Of a stretch of 34,808 bases of DNA, positions 15,332-23,769 are shown piece after piece. Position numbers and translations under genes: made by a program. Each line of letters begins with the position of its first letter. Positions within the stretch are counted from its first letter, which is position 1. The notes below the pieces were generated by a model. It ran no database searches and was not told the DNA's origin. It saw nothing but the letters and a program-made list of their open reading frames with translations. The DNA is from JAUNKE01 sp041853585. Lineage in GTDB: Bacteria > Bacillota > Clostridia > Peptostreptococcales > Filifactoraceae. The stretch spans positions 1-34,808 of the forward strand of contig JBGZSM010000018.1 in assembly GCA_041853585.1 (NCBI GenBank), written 5' to 3'.

Positions 15332-15856
15332 ATGATCCAAATATTAGCGAGCCTTGCAGAAGATTTCAAAAGTCTTTTTGAAGCGGGCGGAGAAGTTTTT
15401 GTTAAACTCGTCGTTGGGATCCTGCCAACTCTTATCGTACTTATCACCGCAGTCAATGCACTTGTTCAAATGGTCGGAGAACAACGAGTGGAGAAGATCG
15501 TTCGTTTTGCCGGCAGGAATTTTATCCTTCGATATACCGTGATGCCGCTGATTGCGATGTTTTTTCTAACCAATCCGATGGCATACACCTTTGGAAAATT
15601 TTTACCGGAAAAGTACAAGCCGGCTTTTTATGATGCCGCGGTTTCTTTTTGCCATCCGATCACCGGAATTTTCCCTCATGCGAATGCGGGCGAATTGTTT
15701 ATCTTCTTAGGAATTTCGGGCGGAATTGCAAAATTGGGATTGCCGGTCAGCGATTTGGCAGTGCGATACTTTTTGGTGGGCATCATCGTGATTTTTTTGC
15801 GCGGCGTGATCACCGAGAAAATAACCGCTATGATGTGGCCAAAGAATCAGGCATAG
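15332..15856 (+). CDS. srlA: PTS glucitol/sorbitol-specific IIC component
   Basis: The 174-residue protein matches the SrlA/GutA IIC family (187 in E. coli): LPTLIVLITAVNALVQMVGEQRVE, then NPMAYTFGKFLPEKYKPAFYDAAVSFCHPITG and PHANAGELF. It has about four membrane segments and forms the sugar channel together with SrlE. GAGGAGG precedes the ATG. srlE begins 10 bases downstream. The sugar could be sorbitol or a related polyol. Confidence 0.93.
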   Translation: MIQILASLAEDFKSLFEAGGEVFVKLVVGILPTLIVLITAVNALVQMVGEQRVEKIVRFAGRNFILRYTVMPLIAMFFLTNPMAYTFGKFLPEKYKPAFYDAAVSFCHPITGIFPHANAGELFIFLGISGGIAKLGLPVSDLAVRYFLVGIIVIFLRGVITEKITAMMWPKNQA

Positions 15857-15865
15857 GAGGTTTGT

Positions 15866-16849
15866 ATGTATCAATCGGTCAGAATTAAAAAAGGAAAAAA
15901 CGGATGGGGCGGACCATTGGTCATCGTTCCGGACGCAAAGAAAAATAAAATCGTATCGATAACCGGCGGCGGGGTGGATCCGATTGCCGAGCGAATCGCC
16001 GAGCTTACCGGTGGGGAGCTTATTGACGGATTCAAAACCGGTGTGCCGGATGAAGAAATTTTGGTGGCGGTCGTGGATTGCGGCGGAACTGCTCGCTCGG
16101 GTGTCTACCCGCGCAAAGGAATTTTCACGGTCAATCTGCGTGCGGTGGGTCAGTCGGGACCTTTAGCGAAATATATTACGGAGGAACTCTATGTCTCCGA
16201 TGTTCATGAGGAAGATATTGAGATTATTGAAGGAGAGATTCCGGTAACCAACAAGAGCATTGCTCAGCTCAAAGCCGAAGCGAAAGAAAAGGTGGCGGAT
16301 ATGAATATCCCGTCCTCCAAATTCGGTTTTCTTACGACGATTGGAAAATTGGTCGGCGGGATTGTCCACAAGTTTTATCAGGCGGCGCGCGATTCGATTG
16401 ACATCGTGATTAAAAATATTTTGCCTTTTATGGCATTCATCAGTTTATTGATTGGAATTATCAACAAGACCGGAATCGGTGAGTGGATGGCGGACAAGGT
16501 AACGCCTTTTGCCACTTCTTTGCCGGGACTGCTGCTTATATCCGTAATCTGTGCGATTCCAATTCTGTCACCTTTGCTCGGACCGGGAGCGGTCATCGCG
16601 CAGGTGGTCGGAACTTTTATCGGCGTGGAGATTGCAAGTGGAAATATTCCGCCGCAGTATGCGTTGCCGGCGCTCTTTGCCATCAACCCGCAGGTCGGCG
16701 CGGATTTTATTCCGGTCGGATTGGCATTGGGGGAAGCGGAATCTAAAACAATTGAAGTCGGTGTGCCGGCGATTTTGGTTTCGCGTTTGATAACCGGACC
16801 GTTGGCGGTTGTGATTGCATATTTTGCATCTTTCGGGATGTACTCATAA
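15866..16849 (+). CDS. srlE: PTS glucitol/sorbitol-specific IIBC component
   Basis: The IIB part (residues 1-125) carries the phospho-cysteine in VVDCGGTARSG at about residue 72. A linker follows, then the C-terminal IIC part with several helices and the conserved PILSPLLGPGAVIAQVVGTFIG block. Its length of 327 residues matches SrlE (319 in E. coli). It takes phosphate from a IIA protein and hands it to the incoming polyol. Neither the IIA gene (srlB) nor sorbitol-6-phosphate dehydrogenase (srlD) follows; a terminator comes directly after. The missing parts must be elsewhere, or the system is reduced. Confidence 0.93.
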   Translation: MYQSVRIKKGKNGWGGPLVIVPDAKKNKIVSITGGGVDPIAERIAELTGGELIDGFKTGVPDEEILVAVVDCGGTARSGVYPRKGIFTVNLRAVGQSGPLAKYITEELYVSDVHEEDIEIIEGEIPVTNKSIAQLKAEAKEKVADMNIPSSKFGFLTTIGKLVGGIVHKFYQAARDSIDIVIKNILPFMAFISLLIGIINKTGIGEWMADKVTPFATSLPGLLLISVICAIPILSPLLGPGAVIAQVVGTFIGVEIASGNIPPQYALPALFAINPQVGADFIPVGLALGEAESKTIEVGVPAILVSRLITGPLAVVIAYFASFGMYS

Positions 16850-16866
16850 CAAATAAAAAAATTACG

Positions 16867-16893
16867 AAACATCGGAGGAATCCGATGTTTTAT
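16867..16893 (+). terminator. Intrinsic terminator of the srl genes
   Basis: AAACATCGGA (16867-16876) pairs with TCCGATGTTT (16881-16890) around a four-base loop and is followed by a short T-rich tail. Confidence 0.75.
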
Positions 16894-17233
16894 ATTGCCT
16901 AAATGATTATAAAGCGTTACAATATTAGAATAAGGGATATTATTGATAATGAGCAAGCATAGAAAGGATGCTATGGCGCCCATCGATTTGTATTAACGGC
17001 GAGGGCACGAATAGAAGGTAATTATAAATCATGGACGCGTGATTGCTCATGTTGAAAAATTCGGAGAACCGATTCAAGTCAAGTGTTGAAATCAAAACTC
17101 GAAAGGGAAATTGTGAAATTTAATTCTGACAATGTGAGCGAAATCCGAAATCGACATCCAAAACCGAGATCTGAAATTCAAAAGCCATGATTATGAATCG
17201 AAGTTGAAATCAAATTAAAATTCAATTTTTTAC
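16894..17233. other. Non-coding stretch with degenerate GAAATC/AATTCAAA words
   Basis: There is no gene. From about 17085 to 17225 the sequence is a loose repetition of words like GAAATCC, GAAATCGA, GAAATTCAAA and AATCGAAGTTG. The last also occurs near 8560 (- strand) and 34180. Confidence 0.4.
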
Positions 17234-17257
17234 AAAAAGCCCGCGGGCTTTTTTTGT
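17234..17257. terminator. Intrinsic terminator
   Basis: A perfect palindrome AAAAAGCCCGCGGGCTTTTT (17234-17253) continues into more T's. It isolates the fhs operon promoter from upstream transcription and can work on both strands. Confidence 0.75.
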
Positions 17258-17301
17258 TGGTAAAATTCCGCAAATCTTTTACGGTTTTTTAAGTGAACTT
17301 A

Positions 17302-17330
17302 TATACAAAAACGGGTATCTTTATTATAAT
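17302..17330 (+). promoter_or_regulatory. fhs operon promoter
   Basis: TATACA (17302-17307), 17 bases, TATAAT (17325-17330). The -10 box is perfect and the -35 weak. Transcription would start near 17337, giving a leader of about 140 bases before fhs. Confidence 0.6.
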
Positions 17331-17337
17331 GGAAGGA

Positions 17338-17460
17338 GATGGTTTTTCTATCCATTTTTTCAGATATCAAAAGATGGTGTCAATTGCAGACCAAAAGCTA
17401 CCGAGTAGCCTTCCGTTTATAAGGAAGATACACCATCACTGTATAAATTTTTTTGAATTG
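17338..17460 (+). ncRNA. Structured 5' leader of fhs, possible unassigned riboswitch/attenuator
   Basis: GATGGTGT (17373-17380) pairs perfectly with ACACCATC (17430-17437), enclosing two perfect hairpins, GCTAC-CGA-GTAGC (17397-17409) and CTTCC-(8 nt)-GGAAG (17410-17427). This makes a multi-branch junction. Two alternatives compete for the same 3' strand: a second GATGGT at 17338-17343 can pair with ACCATC, and ATACA/TGTAT (around CCATCAC) is followed by AAATTTTTTT, a weak terminator-like hairpin. I do not see the conserved cores of the THF-I (GGGATG...GCATCCGCTCC) or ZTP/pfl (CCGCCUGGGC) riboswitches, both known near folate genes. The pairing is seen; ligand control is inference. Confidence 0.45.
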
Positions 17461-17474
17461 AAAGGAGCAACAAC

Positions 17475-19160
17475 ATGAGCAACACAGTTAAGCCAAAATC
17501 AGACATCGAAATCGCTCAGGCGGCGGTAATCAAAAACATTTCGGAAATTGCGGAGAAAATCGGTTTGAAACCCGAAAATTATGAGCCGTATGGACATTAT
17601 AAAGCAAAAGTTGACTACAATCTGTTGAAAAAGCCGAGCGATAAAAAGGCGAAGCTGATTTTGGTAACGGCAATCAATCCTACACCGGCAGGAGAAGGAA
17701 AGACAACGACAACTATCGGACTTGCGGATGCGTTGAGCCATCTGAATAAAAAAACCATGGTTGCACTTCGTGAGCCGTCTCTCGGGCCGGTATTCGGAGT
17801 AAAAGGCGGCGCGGCGGGCGGCGGCTACGCACAGGTTGTACCGATGGAAGATATCAACCTTCACTTTACAGGCGACTTCCATGCAATCGGTGCGGCGAAC
17901 AATCTACTTGCTGCTTTAATTGACAATCATATTCATCAAGGAAATGAATTGGACATCGACACAAGAAGAATCATCTGGAAGCGTGCGATGGATATGAACG
18001 ACAGACAATTGCGATTCATGGTAAACGGTCTTGGCGGCAAGGCGAACGGAATGCCTCGTGAAGACGGATTCGACATTACCGTTGCATCGGAAGTTATGGC
18101 TGCATTCTGTTTGTCGAACGACATTTCGGATTTGAAAGAAAGACTTGGAAAAATCGTCGTAGCATACAGCAGAGACGGAAAAGTAATCACGGCGAAGATG
18201 CTCAATGCGAACGGTGCGATGGCGGCGCTGTTGAAAGATGCGCTCAAGCCGAATCTTGTTCAAACATTGGAAGCGACACCGGCATTTATTCACGGCGGAC
18301 CTTTTGCGAATATCGCTCATGGATGTAACTCCGTAATCGCGACCAAGATGGCGATGAATCTTGCGGACTATGTTGTAACGGAGGCAGGCTTCGGTGCGGA
18401 CCTCGGTGCTGAGAAATTTATCGATATCAAATGTAGAATGGCGAATTTGAAGCCGGATGCGGTTGTAATCGTTGCGACCGTTCGTGCACTTAAATACAAC
18501 GGCGGCGTGAAGAAAGAAAATCTCGGTGAAGAAAATCTTGACGCGCTTGAAAAAGGACTTCCAAACTTGCTTAAGCATGTGGAGAACATCACTCAGGTAT
18601 TCAAATTGCCGGCAGTCGTTGCTATCAACAAATTCCCATTGGATACGGAAGCGGAACTTGATTTGATTCGCAAAAAATGTCAGGAAAAAGGCGTTAATGT
18701 TGCGCTTTCAGAAGTTTGGGAGCATGGCGGCAAAGGTGGCGTAGAGCTTGCTGAGCAGGTTCTTGAATTGGTTGAGCGTCCAAACAATATGGAATATGTA
18801 TACGAGCTTGACACAACGATTCAGGAAAAAATTGTTGCGATTGCAAAACGCATCTACGGTGCGGACGGCGTAAGCTTCGCTCCGAATGCATTGAAGCAAA
18901 TCAAAGATGTTGAAGATGCGGGCTATGGCAATGTTCCGGTTTGTATGGCGAAAACACAATACTCACTAACCGATGACCAGACCAAATTGGGTCGTCCGAC
19001 CGGATTTGAAATTACCGTTAGAAATATTAAATTGTCCGCGGGTGCAGGATTTGTCGTAGCACTTACCGGAGATATTATGACGATGCCGGGATTACCGAAA
19101 GTTCCGGCAGCGAATAAAATTGATATTGATGAGAATGGAAAGATTACCGGATTGTTCTAG
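17475..19160 (+). CDS. fhs: Formate-tetrahydrofolate ligase
   Basis: The protein makes 10-formyl-THF from formate, ATP and THF. The P-loop TPAGEGKTTTT spans residues 70-80, followed by the family blocks REPSLGPVFGVKGGAAGGGYAQVVPMED (about 97-124) and LHFTGDFHAIG. The 561-residue length is typical. AAAGGAGC precedes the ATG. fchA follows by 9 bases, so the pair interconverts formate, 10-formyl-THF and 5,10-methenyl-THF, feeding purine synthesis or running in the formate-releasing direction during amino-acid or purine fermentation. Expression is probably controlled through the structured leader upstream. Confidence 0.97.
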   Translation: MSNTVKPKSDIEIAQAAVIKNISEIAEKIGLKPENYEPYGHYKAKVDYNLLKKPSDKKAKLILVTAINPTPAGEGKTTTTIGLADALSHLNKKTMVALREPSLGPVFGVKGGAAGGGYAQVVPMEDINLHFTGDFHAIGAANNLLAALIDNHIHQGNELDIDTRRIIWKRAMDMNDRQLRFMVNGLGGKANGMPREDGFDITVASEVMAAFCLSNDISDLKERLGKIVVAYSRDGKVITAKMLNANGAMAALLKDALKPNLVQTLEATPAFIHGGPFANIAHGCNSVIATKMAMNLADYVVTEAGFGADLGAEKFIDIKCRMANLKPDAVVIVATVRALKYNGGVKKENLGEENLDALEKGLPNLLKHVENITQVFKLPAVVAINKFPLDTEAELDLIRKKCQEKGVNVALSEVWEHGGKGGVELAEQVLELVERPNNMEYVYELDTTIQEKIVAIAKRIYGADGVSFAPNALKQIKDVEDAGYGNVPVCMAKTQYSLTDDQTKLGRPTGFEITVRNIKLSAGAGFVVALTGDIMTMPGLPKVPAANKIDIDENGKITGLF

Positions 19161-19169
19161 GAGATTTCA

Positions 19170-19886
19170 ATGAGTATAACCGTAGAAAATAAAAAATTGG
19201 TTTTTGGAGAAGTGGATTGTCCGCTTCTCCAAGAGCCTGCGGGCGAGGTATCTTCGCTTCGCAAAGAAAGTGTAGAGAGTTTTATTGCTTTGCTGGCATC
19301 CAAATTGGCAGCGCCGGGTGGCGGCGGTGCGGCGGCGCTTAGCGCATCACAGGGTTTTGCGTTGGCATCGATGGTTTGCAATTTGACAATCGGCAAGAAA
19401 AAATTTGCCGAATTTGAAGAGCGATTGATTGCGATTCAGCTCGATTGCAGCAAAAAAGCGAATCGCATGTTGACTTTAATCGATTTGGATGAAGAATACT
19501 TTTTACCATTGTCCAAGGCTTACGGCTTGCCGGCGAATACCGACGAGGAAAAAGCGAAGAAAAAAATAATTATGGATGAGGCGCTTGTGACCGCTTGTCT
19601 CGTTCCGCTTGAAACACTCAAGACATCGTATGAAGCATTTGAGATGCTGATCGAGTTGATGAAGATTTCATCCAAACTCGTGATGAGTGATGTGGGTGTC
19701 GCAGCGGAGAGTTTTCGTGCGGCGATTGAAAGTGCAAAACTCAATGTACTTATCAATTTAAAAATGCTCGAAGACTCGCCGATTAAATCGGAGATTTCTT
19801 CGATTTTGAAGAAAGTGGACACCGACTATCCGAAACAGTATCAGGAAGTGATGGCCTATGTCATCGATACGATTACATTGGGTTGA
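19170..19886 (+). CDS. fchA: Cyclodeaminase/cyclohydrolase family protein (FchA)
   Basis: Residues ~30-70 contain the FTCD-C family block SFIALLASKLAAPGGGGAAAL followed by SASQGFALASMVCNLTIGKKKF. The 238-residue product, starting with ~30 extra residues, is close to clostridial methenyl-THF cyclohydrolase FchA and to the cyclodeaminase domain of histidine breakdown. Beside fhs, the cyclohydrolase reading (methenyl-THF to formyl-THF) is most likely; cyclodeaminase activity on formimino-THF is the alternative. The gene overlaps nothing but lies only 9-10 bases from both neighbours, consistent with one transcript. Confidence 0.93.
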   Translation: MSITVENKKLVFGEVDCPLLQEPAGEVSSLRKESVESFIALLASKLAAPGGGGAAALSASQGFALASMVCNLTIGKKKFAEFEERLIAIQLDCSKKANRMLTLIDLDEEYFLPLSKAYGLPANTDEEKAKKKIIMDEALVTACLVPLETLKTSYEAFEMLIELMKISSKLVMSDVGVAAESFRAAIESAKLNVLINLKMLEDSPIKSEISSILKKVDTDYPKQYQEVMAYVIDTITLG

Positions 19887-19896
19887 TGGAGAAGGT

Positions 19897-20538
19897 ATGA
19901 AAAAAGGGGACATTTTTTGGATTTTGGCACTACTGGCTTGGGTTGCGATGCTTTTGATTCCCGCAACCCGAGAGCCTTTTTTAGCATTTACAACAGAGCA
20001 TGTGTATCTTGGTGGATTTATCAAATTTGCCATTTTGGCGAGCATGGGTGATTTTTTGGGCATACGAATGAACAAAGGTGACTATCTGATTCCCAAAGGC
20101 GTTTTGATGCGCGCAATCATCTGGGGCTTTATCGGAATGGCAGTCACTCTCGTGTTTCCTTTTTTTATGGCGGGAGCGGCATCGGTGCAGAAGGCGGGAC
20201 TTTTGCCATTTGAAAATTCAAAGCTGGCACATGCATTTTTTGGCTCCATGATTATGAATATCAGCTTCGGACCGATGATGATGGTTTTTCATAAATTTAC
20301 GGATTTGTATGTCGATGCCTTCTACCGAAAAGAAGAAATCAGCCTCTCCAAACTCGTGGACAGGGTCGATTGGCATTCGGTGGTTGAATTCACATGGACA
20401 AAGGCCTGTATTCTCTTTTGGATTCCGGCGCACACGATTGTATTCTTGCTGCCGTCGCAGTATCGGGTGCTCGTATCCGCGTTTTTGTCCATCGCCTTGG
20501 GCTTTTTGCTCGCAATCGCGAATCGAAAAAAGAAATAA
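19897..20538 (+). CDS. Membrane protein, possibly Mpv17/PMP22-like
   Basis: The start at ATG 19897 follows GGAGAAGG, 10 bases after fchA; an in-frame upstream ATG at 19858 lies inside fchA. The 213-residue product has five or six membrane segments. The C-terminal segment (TKACILFWIPAHTIVFLLPS followed by QYRVL) resembles the W-x-P...F-x-x-P-x-x-x-R signature of Mpv17/PMP22 proteins, and NISFGPMMMVFHKFTD resembles the preceding block of that family. This likeness is by eye, and the function is unknown. It appears to be part of the fhs operon, which might tie it to metabolite flux, but that is speculation. Confidence 0.6.
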   Translation: MKKGDIFWILALLAWVAMLLIPATREPFLAFTTEHVYLGGFIKFAILASMGDFLGIRMNKGDYLIPKGVLMRAIIWGFIGMAVTLVFPFFMAGAASVQKAGLLPFENSKLAHAFFGSMIMNISFGPMMMVFHKFTDLYVDAFYRKEEISLSKLVDRVDWHSVVEFTWTKACILFWIPAHTIVFLLPSQYRVLVSAFLSIALGFLLAIANRKKK

Positions 20539-20547
20539 GGGGGAGAT

Positions 20548-20799
20548 ATGGGTTTATTTACTTGGATTATATTGGGCGGCATTTCCGGCTGGCTTGCCAA
20601 TAAAATTTCGGGAGGAAAATCTCTCGGAACTTTCGGCAATATCGCGGTTGGAATTGTCGGCGCGATGATTGGAGGATTTATCTTCAATCAAATCGGACGC
20701 GTGGGTGTGACGGGTTTTAACCTATACAGTGTATTTGTATCGGTCATCGGTGCATGGCTGTTGCTCTTTGTCATATCCAAGGTCTCGGGCGGAAAATAG
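20548..20799 (+). CDS. GlsB/YeaQ/YmgE-family small membrane protein
   Basis: The 83-residue, three-helix protein has the family features MGLFTWIILGGISGWLANKI, a conserved glycine-rich loop (GIVGAMIGGFIF) and a C-terminal LLLFVISK helix. These transglycosylase-associated proteins accompany general or envelope stress in many bacteria, and their mechanism is unclear. GGGGGAG precedes the ATG, which lies 9 bases after the previous stop, so it belongs to the same transcript. Confidence 0.9.
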   Translation: MGLFTWIILGGISGWLANKISGGKSLGTFGNIAVGIVGAMIGGFIFNQIGRVGVTGFNLYSVFVSVIGAWLLLFVISKVSGGK

Positions 20800-20803
20800 G
20801 TGC

Positions 20804-20826
20804 AAGTAGGAGCTTGCTCTTTACTT
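20804..20826 (+). other. Imperfect hairpin between operon genes
   Basis: AAGTAGGAG...CTCTTTACTT can form a ~10-bp stem with one G-T pair and a CTTG loop. There is no T-run, so it may be an RNA-processing or stability element in the long fhs transcript rather than a terminator. Confidence 0.3.
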
Positions 20827-20884
20827 TGTATTAAAAGCAACAACGGACATCGGGTTGATGCGGGGAATGAAGGAGAACAAAGGA

Positions 20885-21532
20885 ATGAAAAGAATCATTG
20901 TACTGAATGCGAGTCAAAGTAAGCGAGCCTGCTCTCGACGATTGGTGGATATGGTGGTCGACTATATCCATACGAAAGGAAAAACTTGTGTGACGAGTTT
21001 CGGCGATGTGACGGATGCGCTTTGGAACTATGAAGATGTAGGAGAAGTCGATTTCAGCATTTTATATTTTGATTTGAAAAAATTAAATTATAAAGGTTGT
21101 ATCGATTGCGGATATTGTAAAAAACACAGAGCATGTATGATTCGTGATGATATAAAATATATGTATCGTTATTTTGACGAGATGGATTATTTGATTTTGG
21201 CAACACCTGTGTATTTCGACAGCACGCCCGCCAAATTGAAGTCGCTCATCGACAGAACGCAGGCGATTTATCACAGCAAATACACTTTGATGCATTCGCT
21301 GATTGACCGCTCCAAGAAGCGTCTGGCGATGAATATTATTATCGGTGGCGAAAAAGAACATGAGAATCAGTTTTTGGGAACGAAGTTGGTACTGGATTAT
21401 TTCTACCGCTCGGTCAATACGAAGGTACATTCCCACACTACGATAGCGAATACCGATCACTATGACCCCAATGACGATTCACAGGTGCTGGAGATTTTGA
21501 AAAAGAGAGTGGACGAGCTGCTGGATTGTTAG
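20885..21532 (+). CDS. Flavodoxin-family NAD(P)H-dependent oxidoreductase (NADPH-dependent FMN reductase-like)
   Basis: The N-terminal RIIVLNASQSKR is the phosphate-binding loop for FMN. The cysteine cluster GCIDCGYCKKHRAC (around residues 70-83), then LILATPVYFDSTPAKLKSLIDR, is standard for the iron-sulfur/FMN flavoprotein branch of this family in anaerobes. The substrate is unknown. I place the start at ATG 20885, with AGGAG ten bases upstream; ATG 20867 and 20858 are also in frame. It is probably cotranscribed with the zinc-phospholipase-like gene 15 bases downstream. Confidence 0.85.
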   Translation: MKRIIVLNASQSKRACSRRLVDMVVDYIHTKGKTCVTSFGDVTDALWNYEDVGEVDFSILYFDLKKLNYKGCIDCGYCKKHRACMIRDDIKYMYRYFDEMDYLILATPVYFDSTPAKLKSLIDRTQAIYHSKYTLMHSLIDRSKKRLAMNIIIGGEKEHENQFLGTKLVLDYFYRSVNTKVHSHTTIANTDHYDPNDDSQVLEILKKRVDELLDC

Positions 21533-21547
21533 CGGAAAGGAGATATT

Positions 21548-22486
21548 ATGCCGGCTATCGCAACGCATTATCTATTTGGACAGGAAGTTTATCGCAGATT
21601 GATTGAAAAAAACAGAAAAGATATTATTGCCGTGATTCGAAAGTATCGACAGGATTTCAATATCGGTTTGCAGGGACCCGACCCGATGTTTTATTACAAT
21701 CCATTGCATAAGAATGAAGTGGTGGAGTATGCGAGTCGGATTCATGACATGAGCGGGGCGGAATTTATGAATAATGCCAAGGCTCATATCAAAGAGAGCA
21801 AAGATTTTCGTGCGCTCGCCTATGCGCTCGGTTTTGTGTGTCATTATACACTCGATTCGGAGGCGCATCCGACGGTCAACCGTTTGGGCAAGGATTCCAA
21901 AGGGCATATTCAAATCGAAACCGAATTGGACAGAGAGATTCTTCTGCGTGAGATTCTCAAAAGAGATGCCAAGCATCGAGAGGAAAAATATCTCCTCAAA
22001 TACAATCGTAAGCAGAGTAAGGCGGGTTATCGCAATCCATTCCGGAAAAAGAACGAATTGATGGTACTGCCGAATTTCTATTCGAGCAAGCCGTCCGTCA
22101 AACCGGAAAAGATTCGTCGCTATCGTTTTGCGCGCTTTGAAAAAGATTTGGAAAAATCCATTCAGGCGCTGTATCCTGAATTGAGCGAAAAACAAATTCT
22201 TAAATCTCTGGAGAACTTTGTAAATTACAATCGTCTGCTCTATTCGCCGAAGGGCATGAATATTTCGGTTTTTAAAGGGGTTGAGCTGTTGATGGGGAAA
22301 TATGAGAAATTCAGCTCGCTGGCGCTCACTTCGCGAAGATTTAAAAAGCATGTGGAGCATGCCAAATGCATCGTACCGATTTATGAATTATCCATTCCGA
22401 TTGCAACGGACTTGCTAATCGAATTTTTTGACTCGATACGATACGGGACTCCGCTTTCCAAACGATTTGACAAGCCATTCAACTAG
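21548..22486 (+). CDS. Zinc-dependent phospholipase C-like protein
   Basis: The 312-residue protein has the metal-binding histidines and aspartates of the zinc-dependent phospholipase C fold: ATHYLFGQ near the start, LQGPDPMFY, RIHDMS, FVCHYTLDSEAHP. There is no signal peptide, so unlike secreted phospholipase C it should act in the cytoplasm. Members of this branch are common in clostridia but uncharacterised. The C-terminal half (from about residue 150) is basic and less conserved. GGAAAGGAG precedes the ATG. A UMF1 transporter follows by 8 bases. Confidence 0.85.
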   Translation: MPAIATHYLFGQEVYRRLIEKNRKDIIAVIRKYRQDFNIGLQGPDPMFYYNPLHKNEVVEYASRIHDMSGAEFMNNAKAHIKESKDFRALAYALGFVCHYTLDSEAHPTVNRLGKDSKGHIQIETELDREILLREILKRDAKHREEKYLLKYNRKQSKAGYRNPFRKKNELMVLPNFYSSKPSVKPEKIRRYRFARFEKDLEKSIQALYPELSEKQILKSLENFVNYNRLLYSPKGMNISVFKGVELLMGKYEKFSSLALTSRRFKKHVEHAKCIVPIYELSIPIATDLLIEFFDSIRYGTPLSKRFDKPFN

Positions 22487-22494
22487 GAGGACTG

Positions 22495-23745
22495 ATGAGC
22501 AAGCTAACCAAAATTGAAAAAAGCTGGATACTTTATGATGTCGGGAATTCCGCATTCATTCTTATTGTGAGTACGATAATACCGATTTATTTTAAAAACT
22601 TGGCGGCACAGGACGGAATTTCACTTGCAAATTCAACGGCGTATTGGGGATATGCCGCATCGATTGCCACGGTCATCGTGATGATACTCGGGCCGACCTT
22701 GGGTGCGCTCGGCGACCGTCGTGATTTTAAAAATAAATTGTTTTTGACCTTTGCATCGCTTGGTGCATTGGGCTGTTTTTTGCTGAGTTTGGTCAATGAA
22801 GGATTTTTGTTTTTAGGAATGTTCATCATCGGAAAAGTCGGATTCAATATGTCGCTGATTTTTTACGACGCAATGCTCAACGATATTACAACGCATGAAA
22901 AAATGGATGAGATTTCGACCAAAGGCTATGCGTTCGGCTATCTCGGATCGGTCGTGCCCTTCCTTTTTGCATTGATTTTTATTATGAAGGCGAGCGTATT
23001 CAATCTGAGTGCGGCGATGGCGACCAAGATTTCCTTCGTAATCATTGCGCTGTGGTGGGTGGTGTTTACGATTCCGCTCACAAGAGGTTATCGCAAAAAA
23101 TACAGTCAAAAAATCCATCATGACGAGGATGCGCCGACTCTTATCGAAAATCTTCAAAACTGGAAGAAAGGAATTCTGGCAATCAAAGACAACAAAAAGG
23201 TAATGACTTTTTTGATCGCTTTCTTCCTCTATATAGATGGGGTATATACCATCATCGAGATGGCGACATCCTACGGGAAAGACATGGGGATTTCGGACAA
23301 TCAAATGTTGCTCGCGCTGCTGTTGACGCAATTTGTAGGATTTCCTTTCGCTATTTTGTTCGGCAAGCTGGCAAAAAAATATTCCGCAATCCAAATGATT
23401 AAGGTATGTATCTTGGGCTACATGGGCGTGGCAATTTTCGCTTTGCAGCTCGACAAGGCTTGGGAGTTTTGGTTCTTGGCGGTCGTGGTGGCGATGTTCC
23501 AAGGAGGAATTCAGGCGCTTTCCCGTTCCTATTTTTCAAAAATCGTGCCGAAGGAGAGAACCAACGAATTTTTCAGCTTCTATGATATTTTCGGAAAAGG
23601 TGCGGCATTTACGGGAACGCTTTTGATGAGTGTTGCGACACAGATTTCCGGAAGCTCGAAATTTGGCTTGGCGGTCATCGGCTTGCTGCTCACGGTGGGA
23701 TATTTGGCTTTCAAAAATCATATCCGAAAATTCCCGGTGGCATAG
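22495..23745 (+). CDS. UMF1-family MFS transporter
   Basis: The 416-residue protein has twelve membrane segments. Its N-terminus, KSWILYDVGNSAFILIVSTI, is the signature of the UMF1/Atg22-like branch of the major facilitator superfamily. The loop LGALGDRRDFKNK carries the MFS DR motif. Yeast Atg22 exports amino acids from the vacuole; bacterial substrates are not known. AGGAGG precedes the ATG. It closes the presumed fhs operon and is followed by tandem terminator-like hairpins. Confidence 0.9.
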   Translation: MSKLTKIEKSWILYDVGNSAFILIVSTIIPIYFKNLAAQDGISLANSTAYWGYAASIATVIVMILGPTLGALGDRRDFKNKLFLTFASLGALGCFLLSLVNEGFLFLGMFIIGKVGFNMSLIFYDAMLNDITTHEKMDEISTKGYAFGYLGSVVPFLFALIFIMKASVFNLSAAMATKISFVIIALWWVVFTIPLTRGYRKKYSQKIHHDEDAPTLIENLQNWKKGILAIKDNKKVMTFLIAFFLYIDGVYTIIEMATSYGKDMGISDNQMLLALLLTQFVGFPFAILFGKLAKKYSAIQMIKVCILGYMGVAIFALQLDKAWEFWFLAVVVAMFQGGIQALSRSYFSKIVPKERTNEFFSFYDIFGKGAAFTGTLLMSVATQISGSSKFGLAVIGLLLTVGYLAFKNHIRKFPVA

Positions 23746-23769
23746 GTTCATGTCAAAACTTGGAATTAC

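Noticed and set aside
17338..17460. Assignment of the fhs leader as a THF-I or ZTP riboswitch
   Set aside because: The conserved core sequences of those classes are not visible; I kept it only as an unassigned structured leader.
17329..17478. 49-codon upstream frame (MEGDGFSIHF...) overlapping the fhs start as a leader peptide
   Set aside because: Its ATG lies upstream of the predicted transcription start and has no ribosome site; the sequence is better explained by RNA structure.
21572..22360. 262-codon - strand frame opposite the zinc-phospholipase-like gene
   Set aside because: The + strand protein has conserved metal ligands and a ribosome site; the antisense product has neither.
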